DNA of 64,000 nucleotides from CAYJBH01 sp964370605 (GCA_964370605.1 CAYJJX010000005.1:1-64000); one strand, 5' to 3'. Shown: positions 16,147 through 25,424, numbered from the stretch's first letter. Program-made: numbers and translations. The notes: generated by a model from the sequence alone, not told the origin.

Positions 16147-18036
16147 ATGCAGGCTACAAAAAGTGGATTTTACGGACTATTTTTCTTGGTGTTGCTATCG
16201 AGCCAGCTGATGCGGCCTCATGTTGGGAGCTCAATAGTGCAAATACTCATCGACACAGCCCTACAGCTGGTAGTAGTGTTTATCTTGATTGCAGTGCTTG
16301 CAAAGGGCGATTATAAAAATCCTACCGGTTTTCGCGTTGTTCTCTGGTGTATAGTATTTATGTTAGGACTCGTTTCTACCGTGCTGGAAACACTTGAGTT
16401 TTATAATACAGTCAGCAACGATCGAATAGATATGCTGTTTTTTGCCATAATACTTTTTTCGGTGGCGATATATGCCGGAATACTTGACTGCAGTTCCGTC
16501 AAGACGGCAGGAATGTTTGTCAGTTTTCTTTTAGTGTTTTCAATAGTGGCGGTGATTCTTTTCAATCTACCAAATGCAAAGTTAAATAACATAGAGATTA
16601 TGGCTGACATTACCACCGAGAGCACACTGCGAAACAGTCTCTCATTGGTTGTATTGGTACCAACATTTTCCGTGTTCAATCGCCAGCATGAACTAAAGAC
16701 TTCAAGAGTTGCAGTGCTGATGTTATCGGTGCTTGTGGTGGTGGTCGCGTGTGCTGTAACAGTGGAGGCAATCCTCAAAAGTAATTCCCCCTTTTTTACT
16801 ATACCGATTCACACCCTTGCGGTTATGGCAGAGTTTTCAATATTTAGGCGATTGGATGTAGTAGTTAGGATCATCTTGTTTCTTTCCGGAATAATGAAAA
16901 TGTGTGTATTCGGATCGTCTTTGTCCTTTATATTAAAACGTCGGATATTTTATTTCGTGATGGCGGCAAGTTTCCTGCTAAGTTTAGTTATATATAACAT
17001 TGCGATAGATGGAATTGTTTTGGTCATTGGACTTGTCGCACTTGCGGCTGTATTGGTATCACTGATACCGTATAAAAAAGCGGCAAAGGCACTGGCAGTT
17101 TTTCTGCTAATTCCGCTCTTTGTCGGCTGTTCAGGTCAAGAACTTCGTGAGCGTGCGGCAGTGACAATGACATTTGTTGACTGGGATGGTCAGTATGAAA
17201 TTTCAATGTTGGTAGTAACGGAATATGGAAAAGATGAACCGATAACCTCATTAGTTTCGGGGGAAGGTGAGAGCATTTCAGCGGCTCTTTATGAGGCTGC
17301 TACTTCGGTGAATGGTGAGCTCTATATGGGGATAAACGACCTTATCATTCTGGGCGCAGGGCTGTCGTCGCTTGATTTTTCCTCAATGTTGACACAGCTT
17401 TATGATGTGCGGCTTTCCACCGGAAAAAGCTATTTTTTCTTATCGGAGCATACAAGCCAAGAGTTGGCCGACAATGAACGAACATTAATGGATTCGGCCG
17501 AGGCGGTGCTCAAACAAAGCAGTGATAATCGCACCGTATCAAAGCGTATATATGACATCACCATGAATAATGGTCACGTCGATGGGGTATATCCCATCAT
17601 CGACATTTTTGCGGAAAACGGAACGGTGGCAAATTCCGCCGCACTTTATAACAGCGGAAATAGAGTCGCTACACTGGACAGGGAAGAGCTCGAGACGGTA
17701 GCGGCGCTGTCAGGAGACCGAGATCGAGTGGCGGTGGAATATAAGTTTTCAGGAGCAGATTTTGTTTCAGAACTATCTGATTTTGATGCTGGATTTGAGT
17801 TTGAACAAGGTGCATTGACGGTTAGAGTGTCTGCAACTGCCGAGGGTAGGTTACAGCAGGTGCAAAAGGAGATGATTGAGCAGGCAATAGCAGAGCGAGT
17901 TGCCGACATCATACAGTTGTCTATCGAAAAAGAGAATGATCTCTTTAGCCTTGAGAAAACATTTGACATATCCCTTGCTGAAATTGAGACAATTGGTGTA
18001 GTTTCCAATACAGAGGACCGCAAAGTATGGATTTAA
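16147..18036 (+). CDS. GerB-GerC fusion germination protein
   Basis: 629 residues in one uninterrupted frame. Residues 1 to about 315 form a polytopic membrane protein in the position of GerB (amino-acid permease-like subunit). At about 312-328 a hydrophobic stretch ends in LLIPLFVGC, a lipobox with Cys328, followed by SGQELRERAAVTMTFVDWD, as at the start of Ger(x)C lipoproteins. The remaining 300 residues show GerC features: DLIILGAGLSS, LYDVRLSTGKSYFF, and a C-terminal VSATAEGRLQQVQ segment. Receptors usually encode A, B and C separately, so B and C appear merged here. Whether the internal lipobox is processed is unknown. A sequencing error joining two genes cannot be excluded but would need removal of a stop. 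Confidence 0.85.
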   Translation: MQATKSGFYGLFFLVLLSSQLMRPHVGSSIVQILIDTALQLVVVFILIAVLAKGDYKNPTGFRVVLWCIVFMLGLVSTVLETLEFYNTVSNDRIDMLFFAIILFSVAIYAGILDCSSVKTAGMFVSFLLVFSIVAVILFNLPNAKLNNIEIMADITTESTLRNSLSLVVLVPTFSVFNRQHELKTSRVAVLMLSVLVVVVACAVTVEAILKSNSPFFTIPIHTLAVMAEFSIFRRLDVVVRIILFLSGIMKMCVFGSSLSFILKRRIFYFVMAASFLLSLVIYNIAIDGIVLVIGLVALAAVLVSLIPYKKAAKALAVFLLIPLFVGCSGQELRERAAVTMTFVDWDGQYEISMLVVTEYGKDEPITSLVSGEGESISAALYEAATSVNGELYMGINDLIILGAGLSSLDFSSMLTQLYDVRLSTGKSYFFLSEHTSQELADNERTLMDSAEAVLKQSSDNRTVSKRIYDITMNNGHVDGVYPIIDIFAENGTVANSAALYNSGNRVATLDREELETVAALSGDRDRVAVEYKFSGADFVSELSDFDAGFEFEQGALTVRVSATAEGRLQQVQKEMIEQAIAERVADIIQLSIEKENDLFSLEKTFDISLAEIETIGVVSNTEDRKVWI

Positions 18037-18078
18037 TTGTAACATAAATGAAAATTGGGTGAAAAATCGTCGTATAGT

Positions 18079-18107
18079 TTGCATTTACAAAATGATTGTG
18101 ATATTAT
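18079..18107 (+). promoter_or_regulatory. Predicted sigma-A promoter for zinc-ribbon/glycosyltransferase pair
   Basis: TTGCAT at 18079-18084 and TATTAT at 18102-18107, spacer 17, end 24 bases ahead of the next start codon. Confidence 0.5.
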
Positions 18108-18130
18108 TATAGCTGTAAAATATAGGATGA

Positions 18131-18784
18131 ATGGGAAAGATAAAGATGTTTTGTGATAAGTGTAACCGAGAGTTGCCGGATAACGCGGCATTCTGTGGCT
18201 ACTGCGGCAACGCAGTTGTGACGGGCGAATCGCAGGAGACCGACACCATAATACCCGATACTGTAACGATTGAAGAGTCGACGGATGCGGTTTTTGCCGA
18301 CTTTGTACCGAATGATGATGCGTCGATACAAGAACATGATGTGCAGATGGACGATGATGTCGTCACAGTCTTTGAGCCAACCTCAAAGCAAGAAGAACCC
18401 AAGGTCGAGGAAGTCAGACCACAAGAGCCGATTCAACCGAGACAGGAAATCACCGAGCGCAATGAATATGCGAGTTACAGCCATAACAGGCACGGTGCAC
18501 GGGAGACGTTTGAACAGGACGACCGATGCAAGGTGGTCAAGACTTCAACATATTTTTGGATGATGCTTGCCATGATGGTGCCGGGTGTAAACCTTGTGAT
18601 GTTGTTGATCTGGAGTTTTTCCGAGAAAATCAATCAAAACCGACGTAACTTTTCAAGGGCGGCATTGATATGGCTTGGAATCGGCATTGTATTTTCCATA
18701 ATTTCGTTGATCATATTTATCATATCGTTCATGAGCTACAGCGCATTTATGAGCAATCCACTGCTTCTTTTTGAATATAGATGA
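18131..18784 (+). CDS. Zinc-ribbon membrane protein of unknown function
   Basis: 217 residues. The N-terminus is a two-CxxC zinc ribbon (FCDKCNRELPDNAAFCGYCG). An acidic, Gln/Pro-rich spacer follows to about residue 125. Two hydrophobic segments lie at about 140-160 and 180-205. An alternative start at 18146 (MFCDKC) is possible. The last bases overlap the glycosyltransferase start as ATGA. Such zinc-ribbon plus membrane proteins are common in Clostridia with no assigned role; the coupling hints at envelope polysaccharide work, but that is only context. Confidence 0.8.
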   Translation: MGKIKMFCDKCNRELPDNAAFCGYCGNAVVTGESQETDTIIPDTVTIEESTDAVFADFVPNDDASIQEHDVQMDDDVVTVFEPTSKQEEPKVEEVRPQEPIQPRQEITERNEYASYSHNRHGARETFEQDDRCKVVKTSTYFWMMLAMMVPGVNLVMLLIWSFSEKINQNRRNFSRAALIWLGIGIVFSIISLIIFIISFMSYSAFMSNPLLLFEYR

Positions 18785-19764
18785 CAGCGGTGATAATTCC
18801 GAACCTAAACGGAGAAAAATGGATAGGTGACAGCATACGTTCTGTGCTGAGCGGTAGCTGTAAAGACATTGAAATCGTAGTTGTCGATAATGGGAGTACC
18901 GACGGCAGCCGCGAAATAATAGAATCTTTTGCCGGTGAGAAGGTTCGAGGGATCTACCTCGATCATAACACCGGCTTTTCCGCTGCGGTTAACCTTGGGA
19001 TAAAGGAGACGGCAGGTGAGTATGTAGCGCTTTTCAACAACGATGCTTTTGCAAAAGAGCACTGGCTGGAGGAGCTTATAAAGGTGATGGACTCATCGCC
19101 GAAAATCTTTTCTGTTGCCTCATTGATGCTACAACACAAAGATAGTACCCTTTGTGACGATGCCGGTGACTATGTCAATCTGCTCGGCTGGGCGTGCAAA
19201 AGGGGAGACGGACTGCCGGCTCGTCGCTACACAAAACAGCAAGAGATATTCACTGCCTGTGGCGGTGCGGCACTGTATCGCCGCTCGATTCTGGACGAAA
19301 TCGGGCTGTTTGATGAGACTTTTTTTGCCTACCTCGAAGACGTGGACATCGGCTGGCGTGCAAGATGCGCAGGCTATAAAAATGTACTCTGTCCAACAGC
19401 GCAGTGCACCCATATTTGCAGTGCCACCACCGGAAGCAAGTATAACGACTTCAAGTCGATACAAGGCGGACGCAACAACCTGCTATTGCCGTATAAAAAT
19501 CTTCCGCTTTTCTTTTTGATCATCAACCTGCCGTTTTTGGTGGTGGGTTATCTGATAAAGGTGTTATTCTTTCACATCAGAGGCTATGGCAAACCGTTTG
19601 TTCAAGGCATGAATGAGGGGTTTGTTCTGCTGAAAAGCACCAAAAAATATCCGTTCAAGCTCAAAAATCTCGGCTGTTACATAAAAAATGAGTGGAGCAT
19701 GTTTTGCGGATTGTTTGTCTATGCCGATTATCGAATCAGAAGATACCTCGGCTCAAAAAAGTAA
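18781..19764 (+). CDS. Family 2 glycosyltransferase
   Basis: 327 residues. GT-A fold: VIIPNLNGEKWI, VVDNGSTDGSREII (nucleotide binding), the FNNDA DXD-like site, and CGGAALYRRSILDEIGLFDE followed by YLEDVDIGWRARCAGY with the ED catalytic pair. This pattern resembles rhamnosyltransferase-type GT2 enzymes that build cell-surface glycans. A hydrophobic segment (FFLIINLPFLVVGYLIKVLF) lies at about residues 243-262. It overlaps the zinc-ribbon gene by four bases. Substrate unknown. Confidence 0.92.
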   Translation: MTAVIIPNLNGEKWIGDSIRSVLSGSCKDIEIVVVDNGSTDGSREIIESFAGEKVRGIYLDHNTGFSAAVNLGIKETAGEYVALFNNDAFAKEHWLEELIKVMDSSPKIFSVASLMLQHKDSTLCDDAGDYVNLLGWACKRGDGLPARRYTKQQEIFTACGGAALYRRSILDEIGLFDETFFAYLEDVDIGWRARCAGYKNVLCPTAQCTHICSATTGSKYNDFKSIQGGRNNLLLPYKNLPLFFLIINLPFLVVGYLIKVLFFHIRGYGKPFVQGMNEGFVLLKSTKKYPFKLKNLGCYIKNEWSMFCGLFVYADYRIRRYLGSKK

Positions 19765-19781
19765 ATCAGAATATATCCACT

Positions 19782-19811
19782 AACCGCCGATTGTAATATC
19801 GGCGGTTTTTG
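19782..19811 (+). terminator. Rho-independent terminator after the glycosyltransferase
   Basis: Perfect 10-bp GC-rich stem (19782-19791 with 19798-19807), six-base loop, then a T run. Confidence 0.85.
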
Positions 19812-19837
19812 CTGTCGGTCGATATATTCACAGAACA

Positions 19838-19865
19838 TTGACAAAATATTTATTTGATGTAAAAT
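19838..19865 (+). promoter_or_regulatory. Predicted sigma-A promoter for tandem permeases
   Basis: Consensus TTGACA at 19838-19843 and TAAAAT at 19860-19865, spacer 16, 59 bases ahead of the first permease start. Confidence 0.55.
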
Positions 19866-19924
19866 ATAATTATAATTAATAATACTATATTTGTCTCGTT
19901 ACGATCTTTTATCGGACTGTGATT

Positions 19925-21718
19925 ATGAGCTTTCAAAGACAAATTATAGCCGAAGTAATGAAAATGCTCCGATACAAATTCATTTTGGTGTCGGGTGTGG
20001 TTATTTTGCTCTTTGTCACCGCCACGATGCCAATTATCGTTAAGATATTGGACAGCAAACCGGCTTTTATTATAGCACCTGAGTCTTTTGGTGCGGAAAT
20101 TGAGCGGCATATCGGCAGTGAAAAGGTTGAATGGAATGGTATAGTATATGAAAACAACAACTTTTTGAGCTATATTATGGCTGTCCACCTTGCCGAGCTT
20201 GAGGAGGTGAAAACCTCCTTGAGTGGCGATGCCGGTATATATTCTCAGGAAATATTGTACGAAACCCTTGATTTCATTGCACTTTATGTAAATTCCTTCG
20301 AGGACGACAGTGATGATTTGATGTTTGATGTGCACTCCATGAGCAGTGAGATGGCAAAAAAATATATCTACGGCCTACAAAATCCAAATTATGAGGCGCT
20401 GAAAGAGGTGCGAGAAAAGACGGAGTATGTGATTAGTCCGTCATTTGAACTTGATGAATATATAGATATGTCGGATGAGCAGAGGCAGGCTCGGTATGAA
20501 AGGTCGAGCAAGAAGATTTATGACTTCATGCGATATATGCAAACCGACGATCTTGCAAGCTATATCTCTTATCAGCGTGTTTCCCTCCAAGAACAGCAAG
20601 AGCGAAATGAGAAAAGTATCGAAACATTGCAAAGGAAGCTAACAGAAGGCAAAATAAGCAATGAAGAGTATGACGAAGCCGTCAAAACCTATATCGAGCG
20701 CACAGAGCAAATAAACACTATATTTATTCCGATACTTGACTATCGGGAACAACACGGCATTTTGCCAAGCGATGGCAGTTGGCAGGACGAGGCACTGAAC
20801 CTTTTGAGTTACAGCGCACTGAATATCGATCTTGTCGAGATTATCTCGGAAGAAACCTTCGACATCTTCAAAAATAATAGCGAGGCAAATCAGGCACCAT
20901 ACACCGGACCATATGACGGATATGCCACATATGAGGAATACCTTTTTACCAAAAACCAAGAACTTCAAAAGCTTGAGTTTGATTATTTTGTTGCCCGAAC
21001 TTCGCTTGAAACCGGCAATCCGGACATGGCAGTGGCGACAAATGGGTCACGCAGCCACCTGTACGACAGCCTTAACGGTCATTTTATCGTTGTACTGTTT
21101 GCAATACTGATAGGTGGATACCTCATGTCGGCAGAGTATCAAGACGGTACAATTCGATTGCTGATGATACGCCCGAAAACACGCATAAAAATTTTAATGT
21201 CACGATATTTGGCAGGACTACTGCTCATCTATCTGCTTTATATCGGAATAATCATAGTTTCGATTGTATCAAACGGTTTTATGTACGGATTTGAAGATTA
21301 TCTGCACCCAAACCATACTCCGAGTGGTGAGATAGATTTTTTTATCATGTTGCTTGGTGACTGTCTGGCAATTTCCACAATATTTTTGTTTGTCTATTCC
21401 GTTGGATTTTTTTGCTGTATACTTTCAAAAAACACTGCGATATCAACGACGATCCCAATATTTTTAGTCATCGGTTCAACCTTGTTGATGCAGTATACCG
21501 ACGCAAATGTCACCGGTCACCTGCTGAACTTCACACCGCTGACGACACTTTCTTTGCATGAACTATTGCTTTTCGAGATAGATCACGCCATGGCACTGCA
21601 TGATATCAAAGAAGCACGTTTTATCATTATATCCGACTTTGGTGCGGCGGTGAATGTCATTTACAGCGTGGCGCTGGTCGCCGCCTCGGCGGTAGTGTTT
21701 AAAAAGAGGGATGTGTAG
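19925..21718 (+). CDS. ABC-2-type permease-like membrane protein, copy A
   Basis: 597 residues from ATG 19925; a GTG at 19919 is in frame, but the paralogue starts at the equivalent ATG-AGC-TTT. One N-terminal membrane helix (about 18-38) is followed by a long hydrophilic, partly coiled-coil region of about 340 residues predicted outside the cell, then five or more helices from about residue 385. The segment GTIRLLMIRPKTRIKILMSR after the second helix is typical of ABC-2 permeases. The FEDYLHPNHTPSGE loop is shared with copy B. No ABC ATPase gene is adjacent. Substrate unknown. Confidence 0.83.
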   Translation: MSFQRQIIAEVMKMLRYKFILVSGVVILLFVTATMPIIVKILDSKPAFIIAPESFGAEIERHIGSEKVEWNGIVYENNNFLSYIMAVHLAELEEVKTSLSGDAGIYSQEILYETLDFIALYVNSFEDDSDDLMFDVHSMSSEMAKKYIYGLQNPNYEALKEVREKTEYVISPSFELDEYIDMSDEQRQARYERSSKKIYDFMRYMQTDDLASYISYQRVSLQEQQERNEKSIETLQRKLTEGKISNEEYDEAVKTYIERTEQINTIFIPILDYREQHGILPSDGSWQDEALNLLSYSALNIDLVEIISEETFDIFKNNSEANQAPYTGPYDGYATYEEYLFTKNQELQKLEFDYFVARTSLETGNPDMAVATNGSRSHLYDSLNGHFIVVLFAILIGGYLMSAEYQDGTIRLLMIRPKTRIKILMSRYLAGLLLIYLLYIGIIIVSIVSNGFMYGFEDYLHPNHTPSGEIDFFIMLLGDCLAISTIFLFVYSVGFFCCILSKNTAISTTIPIFLVIGSTLLMQYTDANVTGHLLNFTPLTTLSLHELLLFEIDHAMALHDIKEARFIIISDFGAAVNVIYSVALVAASAVVFKKRDV

Positions 21719-21755
21719 CAGAGACGATAAAATCCATCATGCTCACGAGGTGAAG

Positions 21756-23549
21756 ATGAGCTTTCCAAGACAAATTATAGCCGAGACACAAAAACTCTTG
21801 CGGTCAAATTTTATTTTGACAGCAGGGGTTTTGGTGGTTATATTTATAAATATACTGACTCCGTTTATTGTCTATCACCTTGAATTCACCTCGTTTATAG
21901 ACAGTATCGACGACGAAAAGCAGGAATACACAGCTCAAAACCTCCCTATAAGCTATAAAGGGCAAACATATGAAAAACACAATATTCTGACGAGTGAGAT
22001 GCTCAGACTGTTTGACCTGCTTGACGAGGTTGACAGCAAGCTTGATGGAGTGGCGGCACGCTATGCGCAGGATATAATTTTTGTTCGGCTTGACTTTTTA
22101 GCATACTATTCAAACCTTTTTGATTTGGGTGACGGTGCAGATAGTTTCAGTGACTACCGCTCTGAGCTGATCATCAGATTTCAAGTGGAATTGCCGCAAC
22201 AATATTTGTATCGTTTACAAGATCCCGACCTTGATGCAATCGCAGAAATAATTGAAAAGGTGCGGTATGTTATTTATGAGAGTTTTGATATCGAACAATA
22301 TAAAACCATGTCGGAAAACGACAAAAATTCATATAATAATCGGCTTGATGAGAATCTTGATGATCTGAACATCATGATGTTGGAAAATGATTTTTCAAAG
22401 TATGTTGAGATCATGAAACACGAGTACGAACAGCGACTGGAACAGAGTGAGTCGGAAATCATGAGATGGGAAAAGTATGCCGATGAAAACCCGCTCAGTG
22501 CAGAACACGCAAAATCGATGATTCGATACATTGAAAGCAGTCGCAACCAAATCATTGATATAGATCTACCGATTCTTGAATATAGATTGGAAAACAACAT
22601 CACACCAAACGATGATAGCTGGCAAAACAGGGCACTAAAAATGTACTCGGACGGGTCAGCCAATCTCAGTGCATACACACAGGTGAATCATACATATACC
22701 GAAGAAGAGTACAACCGAGACCCGTTTGTTAGACAGCTTATACTGGATCAATACGGCTCATACAGGTACTATGAATATCAACAAACAAGATTGATAGAAA
22801 CGTTTGAATGGGAGGCTTTTATTGCAAAATCTTCGCTCGAGACCGGCAAACCGGACATGGCACTCCTGCCGGACGGTGCCCGCCAAAGATTTTATGATAC
22901 CTTGAACGCACTGCATGTCATTATGTTTTTTGCTTTGCTGACCGGAGGGCAAATCATTGCATCAGAGCATCAGGTTGGCACTATTCGACTGTTGATGATT
23001 CGGCCGAGAGGGCGAACTCGGCTGATCATGTCAAAATATCTTGCAGGACTTTTTGTCATCATTATATTGTATTTTTTGACGGTGATATTGGGGCTGATTA
23101 CACAGGGTGCTTTATTCGGTTTTGAAGATTATCTGAATCAGAACCATCTGCCGAGCGGTGAAGTTTACTTTTTTTCAATGCTGATAGGTGACGTGTTTGC
23201 AATGTTCACTATGTCACTGTTTATCTATTCTGCGGCATTTGCGTGTTCGACACTTTCTCGCAACGTTGCAATCGCAATTTTTGTGCCGACACTTATGTTG
23301 GTAGCGTCGCTTGTGTTGATGCAGTTTTTTGTAGATGCCGATCTGCTGACATTATTAAACCTCACCCCACTTCCACACATATCGCTTCATCACCTGAGCA
23401 TCGATATTGATTCTATATATAGTGAAATAGCAAACACAAAACAGGCACGTTTTATCATTATATCCGACTTCGGTGCGGCGATGAATGTCATTTACAGTGC
23501 GGCGCTGGTCGCCGCCTCGGTATTGTTTTTTAAAAAGAGGGACGTATAG
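21756..23549 (+). CDS. ABC-2-type permease-like membrane protein, copy B
   Basis: 597 residues, exactly the length of copy A, and starting 38 bases after its stop. Same architecture: N-terminal helix, long extracellular region, then GTIRLLMIRPRGRTRLIMSK and a FEDYLNQNHLPSGE loop. The first about 30 and the last about 100 bases are nearly identical to copy A, while the middle has diverged widely. This pattern suits an old tandem duplication with later conversion or strong constraint at the ends. The start is ATG 21756, preceded by GAGGTG. No ATPase is adjacent. Confidence 0.83.
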   Translation: MSFPRQIIAETQKLLRSNFILTAGVLVVIFINILTPFIVYHLEFTSFIDSIDDEKQEYTAQNLPISYKGQTYEKHNILTSEMLRLFDLLDEVDSKLDGVAARYAQDIIFVRLDFLAYYSNLFDLGDGADSFSDYRSELIIRFQVELPQQYLYRLQDPDLDAIAEIIEKVRYVIYESFDIEQYKTMSENDKNSYNNRLDENLDDLNIMMLENDFSKYVEIMKHEYEQRLEQSESEIMRWEKYADENPLSAEHAKSMIRYIESSRNQIIDIDLPILEYRLENNITPNDDSWQNRALKMYSDGSANLSAYTQVNHTYTEEEYNRDPFVRQLILDQYGSYRYYEYQQTRLIETFEWEAFIAKSSLETGKPDMALLPDGARQRFYDTLNALHVIMFFALLTGGQIIASEHQVGTIRLLMIRPRGRTRLIMSKYLAGLFVIIILYFLTVILGLITQGALFGFEDYLNQNHLPSGEVYFFSMLIGDVFAMFTMSLFIYSAAFACSTLSRNVAIAIFVPTLMLVASLVLMQFFVDADLLTLLNLTPLPHISLHHLSIDIDSIYSEIANTKQARFIIISDFGAAMNVIYSAALVAASVLFFKKRDV

Positions 23550-23686
23550 TTTTAACGAAATACAAGATTATACTAGACTTATAATGTATTTGCTATATTA
23601 TATAATGTATAGCAACATCGCGTCACAAAAACAAATGGCAAGTTTGAAAATATTTTTTGAACATCGAGAAAGGAATGATCATAAAA

Positions 23687-24550
23687 ATGAGTAAGTATCT
23701 TATAATCAATGCAGACGATTTTGGAATGTGCCATGCGGCGAATGTGGCAACGTTTGATCTATTTGAAAAAGGTGGAATTACCTCTGCAACGGTCATGACA
23801 CCCTGCGGCTGGGCACCGGAGGCTATTGAATATGCAAAGACAAATCCACAGTTTGCAGTCGGGGTGCATCTCACCTTTACCAGTGAGTGGAAAAAATATC
23901 GCTGGAGTCCGATTTTACGCAACGACAGTGACAGTCTTCGTGATTCACATGGTTACATGCACTTTGGTTGCGACGGTTTCGAAAAAAATGCAATAGCCTC
24001 TGAAGTGGAGCGTGAAATTCGTGCCCAGATTGATTTTGTCAAAAATATGGGGCTGGAACCATCCCACATAGACAATCACATGGGGTCACTTTATGGCTTG
24101 GAGGGTGTGCAAAACTTTCTTCCGTTGACACTGAAAATATGTGCCGAGCTGGGATACGCATATCGAATGACTCCGGTAGTTCACCCGAAAATTTCTGAGA
24201 TATTTGACACCCATCTGCTGGAGATGAGCAACCTTGCCAAAAAACTTGAGGTGCCGATATTGGATCACCTTTGGGTTCATTCCTTTGACGGTGAAGCGGG
24301 AAAATCATATGAATCTTTCAAAGAATACATGCTAAAGCGCTTCGAAGAGTGTCCCGACGGCATTGTCGAAACATATATTCACCCTTCAGTCGAATGTGAC
24401 GAGCTCAAAAATACCAGCAGTGTGTGGCATCGCCGTGTTTGGGAATACAAGTTCTTCGGTGATCCCGAGACAAGAAAACATATCGAGGCACAGGGGATAC
24501 AGCTGATAAACTACCGCGATCTTGTGCAACTTCGTAGCGAAGGGAAATAA
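23687..24550 (+). CDS. YdjC/ChbG-type carbohydrate deacetylase
   Basis: 287 residues. NADDFGMCHAAN at the N-terminus gives the metal-binding Asp pair of the YdjC fold, and HIDNHMGSLYG and the YIHPS region provide further metal and catalytic residues. Relatives such as ChbG remove acetyl groups from N-acetylated oligosaccharides. In-frame ATGs at 23657 and 23675 exist; 23687 begins directly with the conserved MSKYLIINADDFG, with AGGA 12 bases ahead. It stands alone, after a short AT-rich gap with TATAAT at 23601-23606. Substrate unknown. Confidence 0.9.
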   Translation: MSKYLIINADDFGMCHAANVATFDLFEKGGITSATVMTPCGWAPEAIEYAKTNPQFAVGVHLTFTSEWKKYRWSPILRNDSDSLRDSHGYMHFGCDGFEKNAIASEVEREIRAQIDFVKNMGLEPSHIDNHMGSLYGLEGVQNFLPLTLKICAELGYAYRMTPVVHPKISEIFDTHLLEMSNLAKKLEVPILDHLWVHSFDGEAGKSYESFKEYMLKRFEECPDGIVETYIHPSVECDELKNTSSVWHRRVWEYKFFGDPETRKHIEAQGIQLINYRDLVQLRSEGK

Positions 24551-24634
24551 TTAAAACCTATTAAACAACTCGTTGTTCAATACAAACGCTGTGCATTTGT
24601 TGTAAAATTCGCTCTATGAACGTATTTTACAGGC

Positions 24635-25177
24635 TTATATTGCTCGCTCTGCAACACCACCACCGAGCAGCACCAACAGCTCCGGAATGTCGGTGACACT
24701 TTGGGATTTGTGGATATATTCAATGGTTTTGTCCGGCTCGGTCAATATTGTGACCGGTAGCTGGACATTTTCCTTTAGTGATCGCTCATATTTGATATCG
24801 TGTTTTTTTGCACCCTCAATAATTCTCAGAGCCTCGATGGACAAAAGTGAGAGGGCAAACATTGCTTTTGGCAGGTCAAAAGCTTGATAGAGTACCGAAT
24901 CGGCATCGCATACTATGGGAAAATCAAATGCCTTGTATCCCGAAAATTCTGACGGAGTGCCTTGAACAACACATATCAACGCTCTGTTTCCGCTATTGAA
25001 ATAGCGGTAGTTTCGGCGCAGTTTTTCAAGATGGTAAGCCGTAAAAAGACATCCGGAATCACGAAAAAAAAGCATGGTAGCAGGGCGATTGCCGATGACT
25101 TCATACAAATCATTGTCGGCTGTGGTGGGGGTATCATATTTGAAATTAGGGAGTTTGTCCCCGACTAAAAGACGCAT
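24635..25177 (-). CDS. Peroxiredoxin-like (AhpC/TSA, thioredoxin-fold) protein
   Basis: 180 residues. GDKLPNFKYDT at the start and the FFRDSGCLFTAYHLEKLRR segment match the thioredoxin-fold pattern of peroxiredoxin-like proteins. The candidate peroxidatic Cys is in DSGC; the second Cys of the common GCPFC pattern is replaced (GCLFT), so a resolving Cys there is missing. VCDADSVLYQAFDL fits the later strand. The enzymatic role is inferred only. It has its own promoter at 25196-25224. Confidence 0.75.
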   Translation of the reverse strand: MRLLVGDKLPNFKYDTPTTADNDLYEVIGNRPATMLFFRDSGCLFTAYHLEKLRRNYRYFNSGNRALICVVQGTPSEFSGYKAFDFPIVCDADSVLYQAFDLPKAMFALSLLSIEALRIIEGAKKHDIKYERSLKENVQLPVTILTEPDKTIEYIHKSQSVTDIPELLVLLGGGVAERAI

Positions 25178-25195
25178 AAAAAAATTCCTTATACA

Positions 25196-25224
25196 ATTAT
25201 AGTGTTCATAACTATTATTGTACA
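25196..25224 (-). promoter_or_regulatory. Predicted promoter of the peroxiredoxin-like gene
   Basis: On the minus strand TGTACA (25224-25219), spacer 17, then TATAAT (25201-25196), 19 bases ahead of the start codon. AAGGAA lies between. Confidence 0.5.
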
Positions 25225-25244
25225 GGAATAAAACAGCTAAACAA

Positions 25245-25393
25245 AAAAACCGCTATGCCGTCTGCACCGACAGTTACAACCCGCATGTTGCAGGGTGGGT
25301 ATGCCAGGCGATACATTTCGCGCTCCCTTCTTCCGCCGAGGCGGGAGGTCTGCAATCCATGTATTGACCGAAGCCCCCTTTTAGATAACTTGT
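25245..25393 (-). ncRNA. ssrS: Candidate 6S RNA (SsrS-like)
   Basis: No protein frame, but a strong fold on the minus strand, with its own TATAAT just upstream and a T7 run at the end. The 5' ACAAGUUA pairs with UAACUGU near the 3' end to close a rod. Further in, AAUACAU pairs with AUGUAU, and CUCCC with GGGAG around a CGCC/GGCG tip. CCCUGCA and UGCGGG form a small hairpin on the 3' side of a central unpaired region, the layout expected of 6S RNA, which binds the sigma-A holoenzyme. About 150 bases. The family assignment rests on shape, not on a search; another structured RNA remains possible. Confidence 0.5.
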
Positions 25394-25396
25394 AGG

Positions 25397-25424
25397 ATTA
25401 TAATCGGTGCATCAAATCGAGCAA
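25397..25424 (-). promoter_or_regulatory. Predicted promoter of the structured RNA
   Basis: On the minus strand TTGCTC (25424-25419), spacer 16, TATAAT (25402-25397). Transcription would begin about 25391, inside the closing stem of the RNA. Confidence 0.5.
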
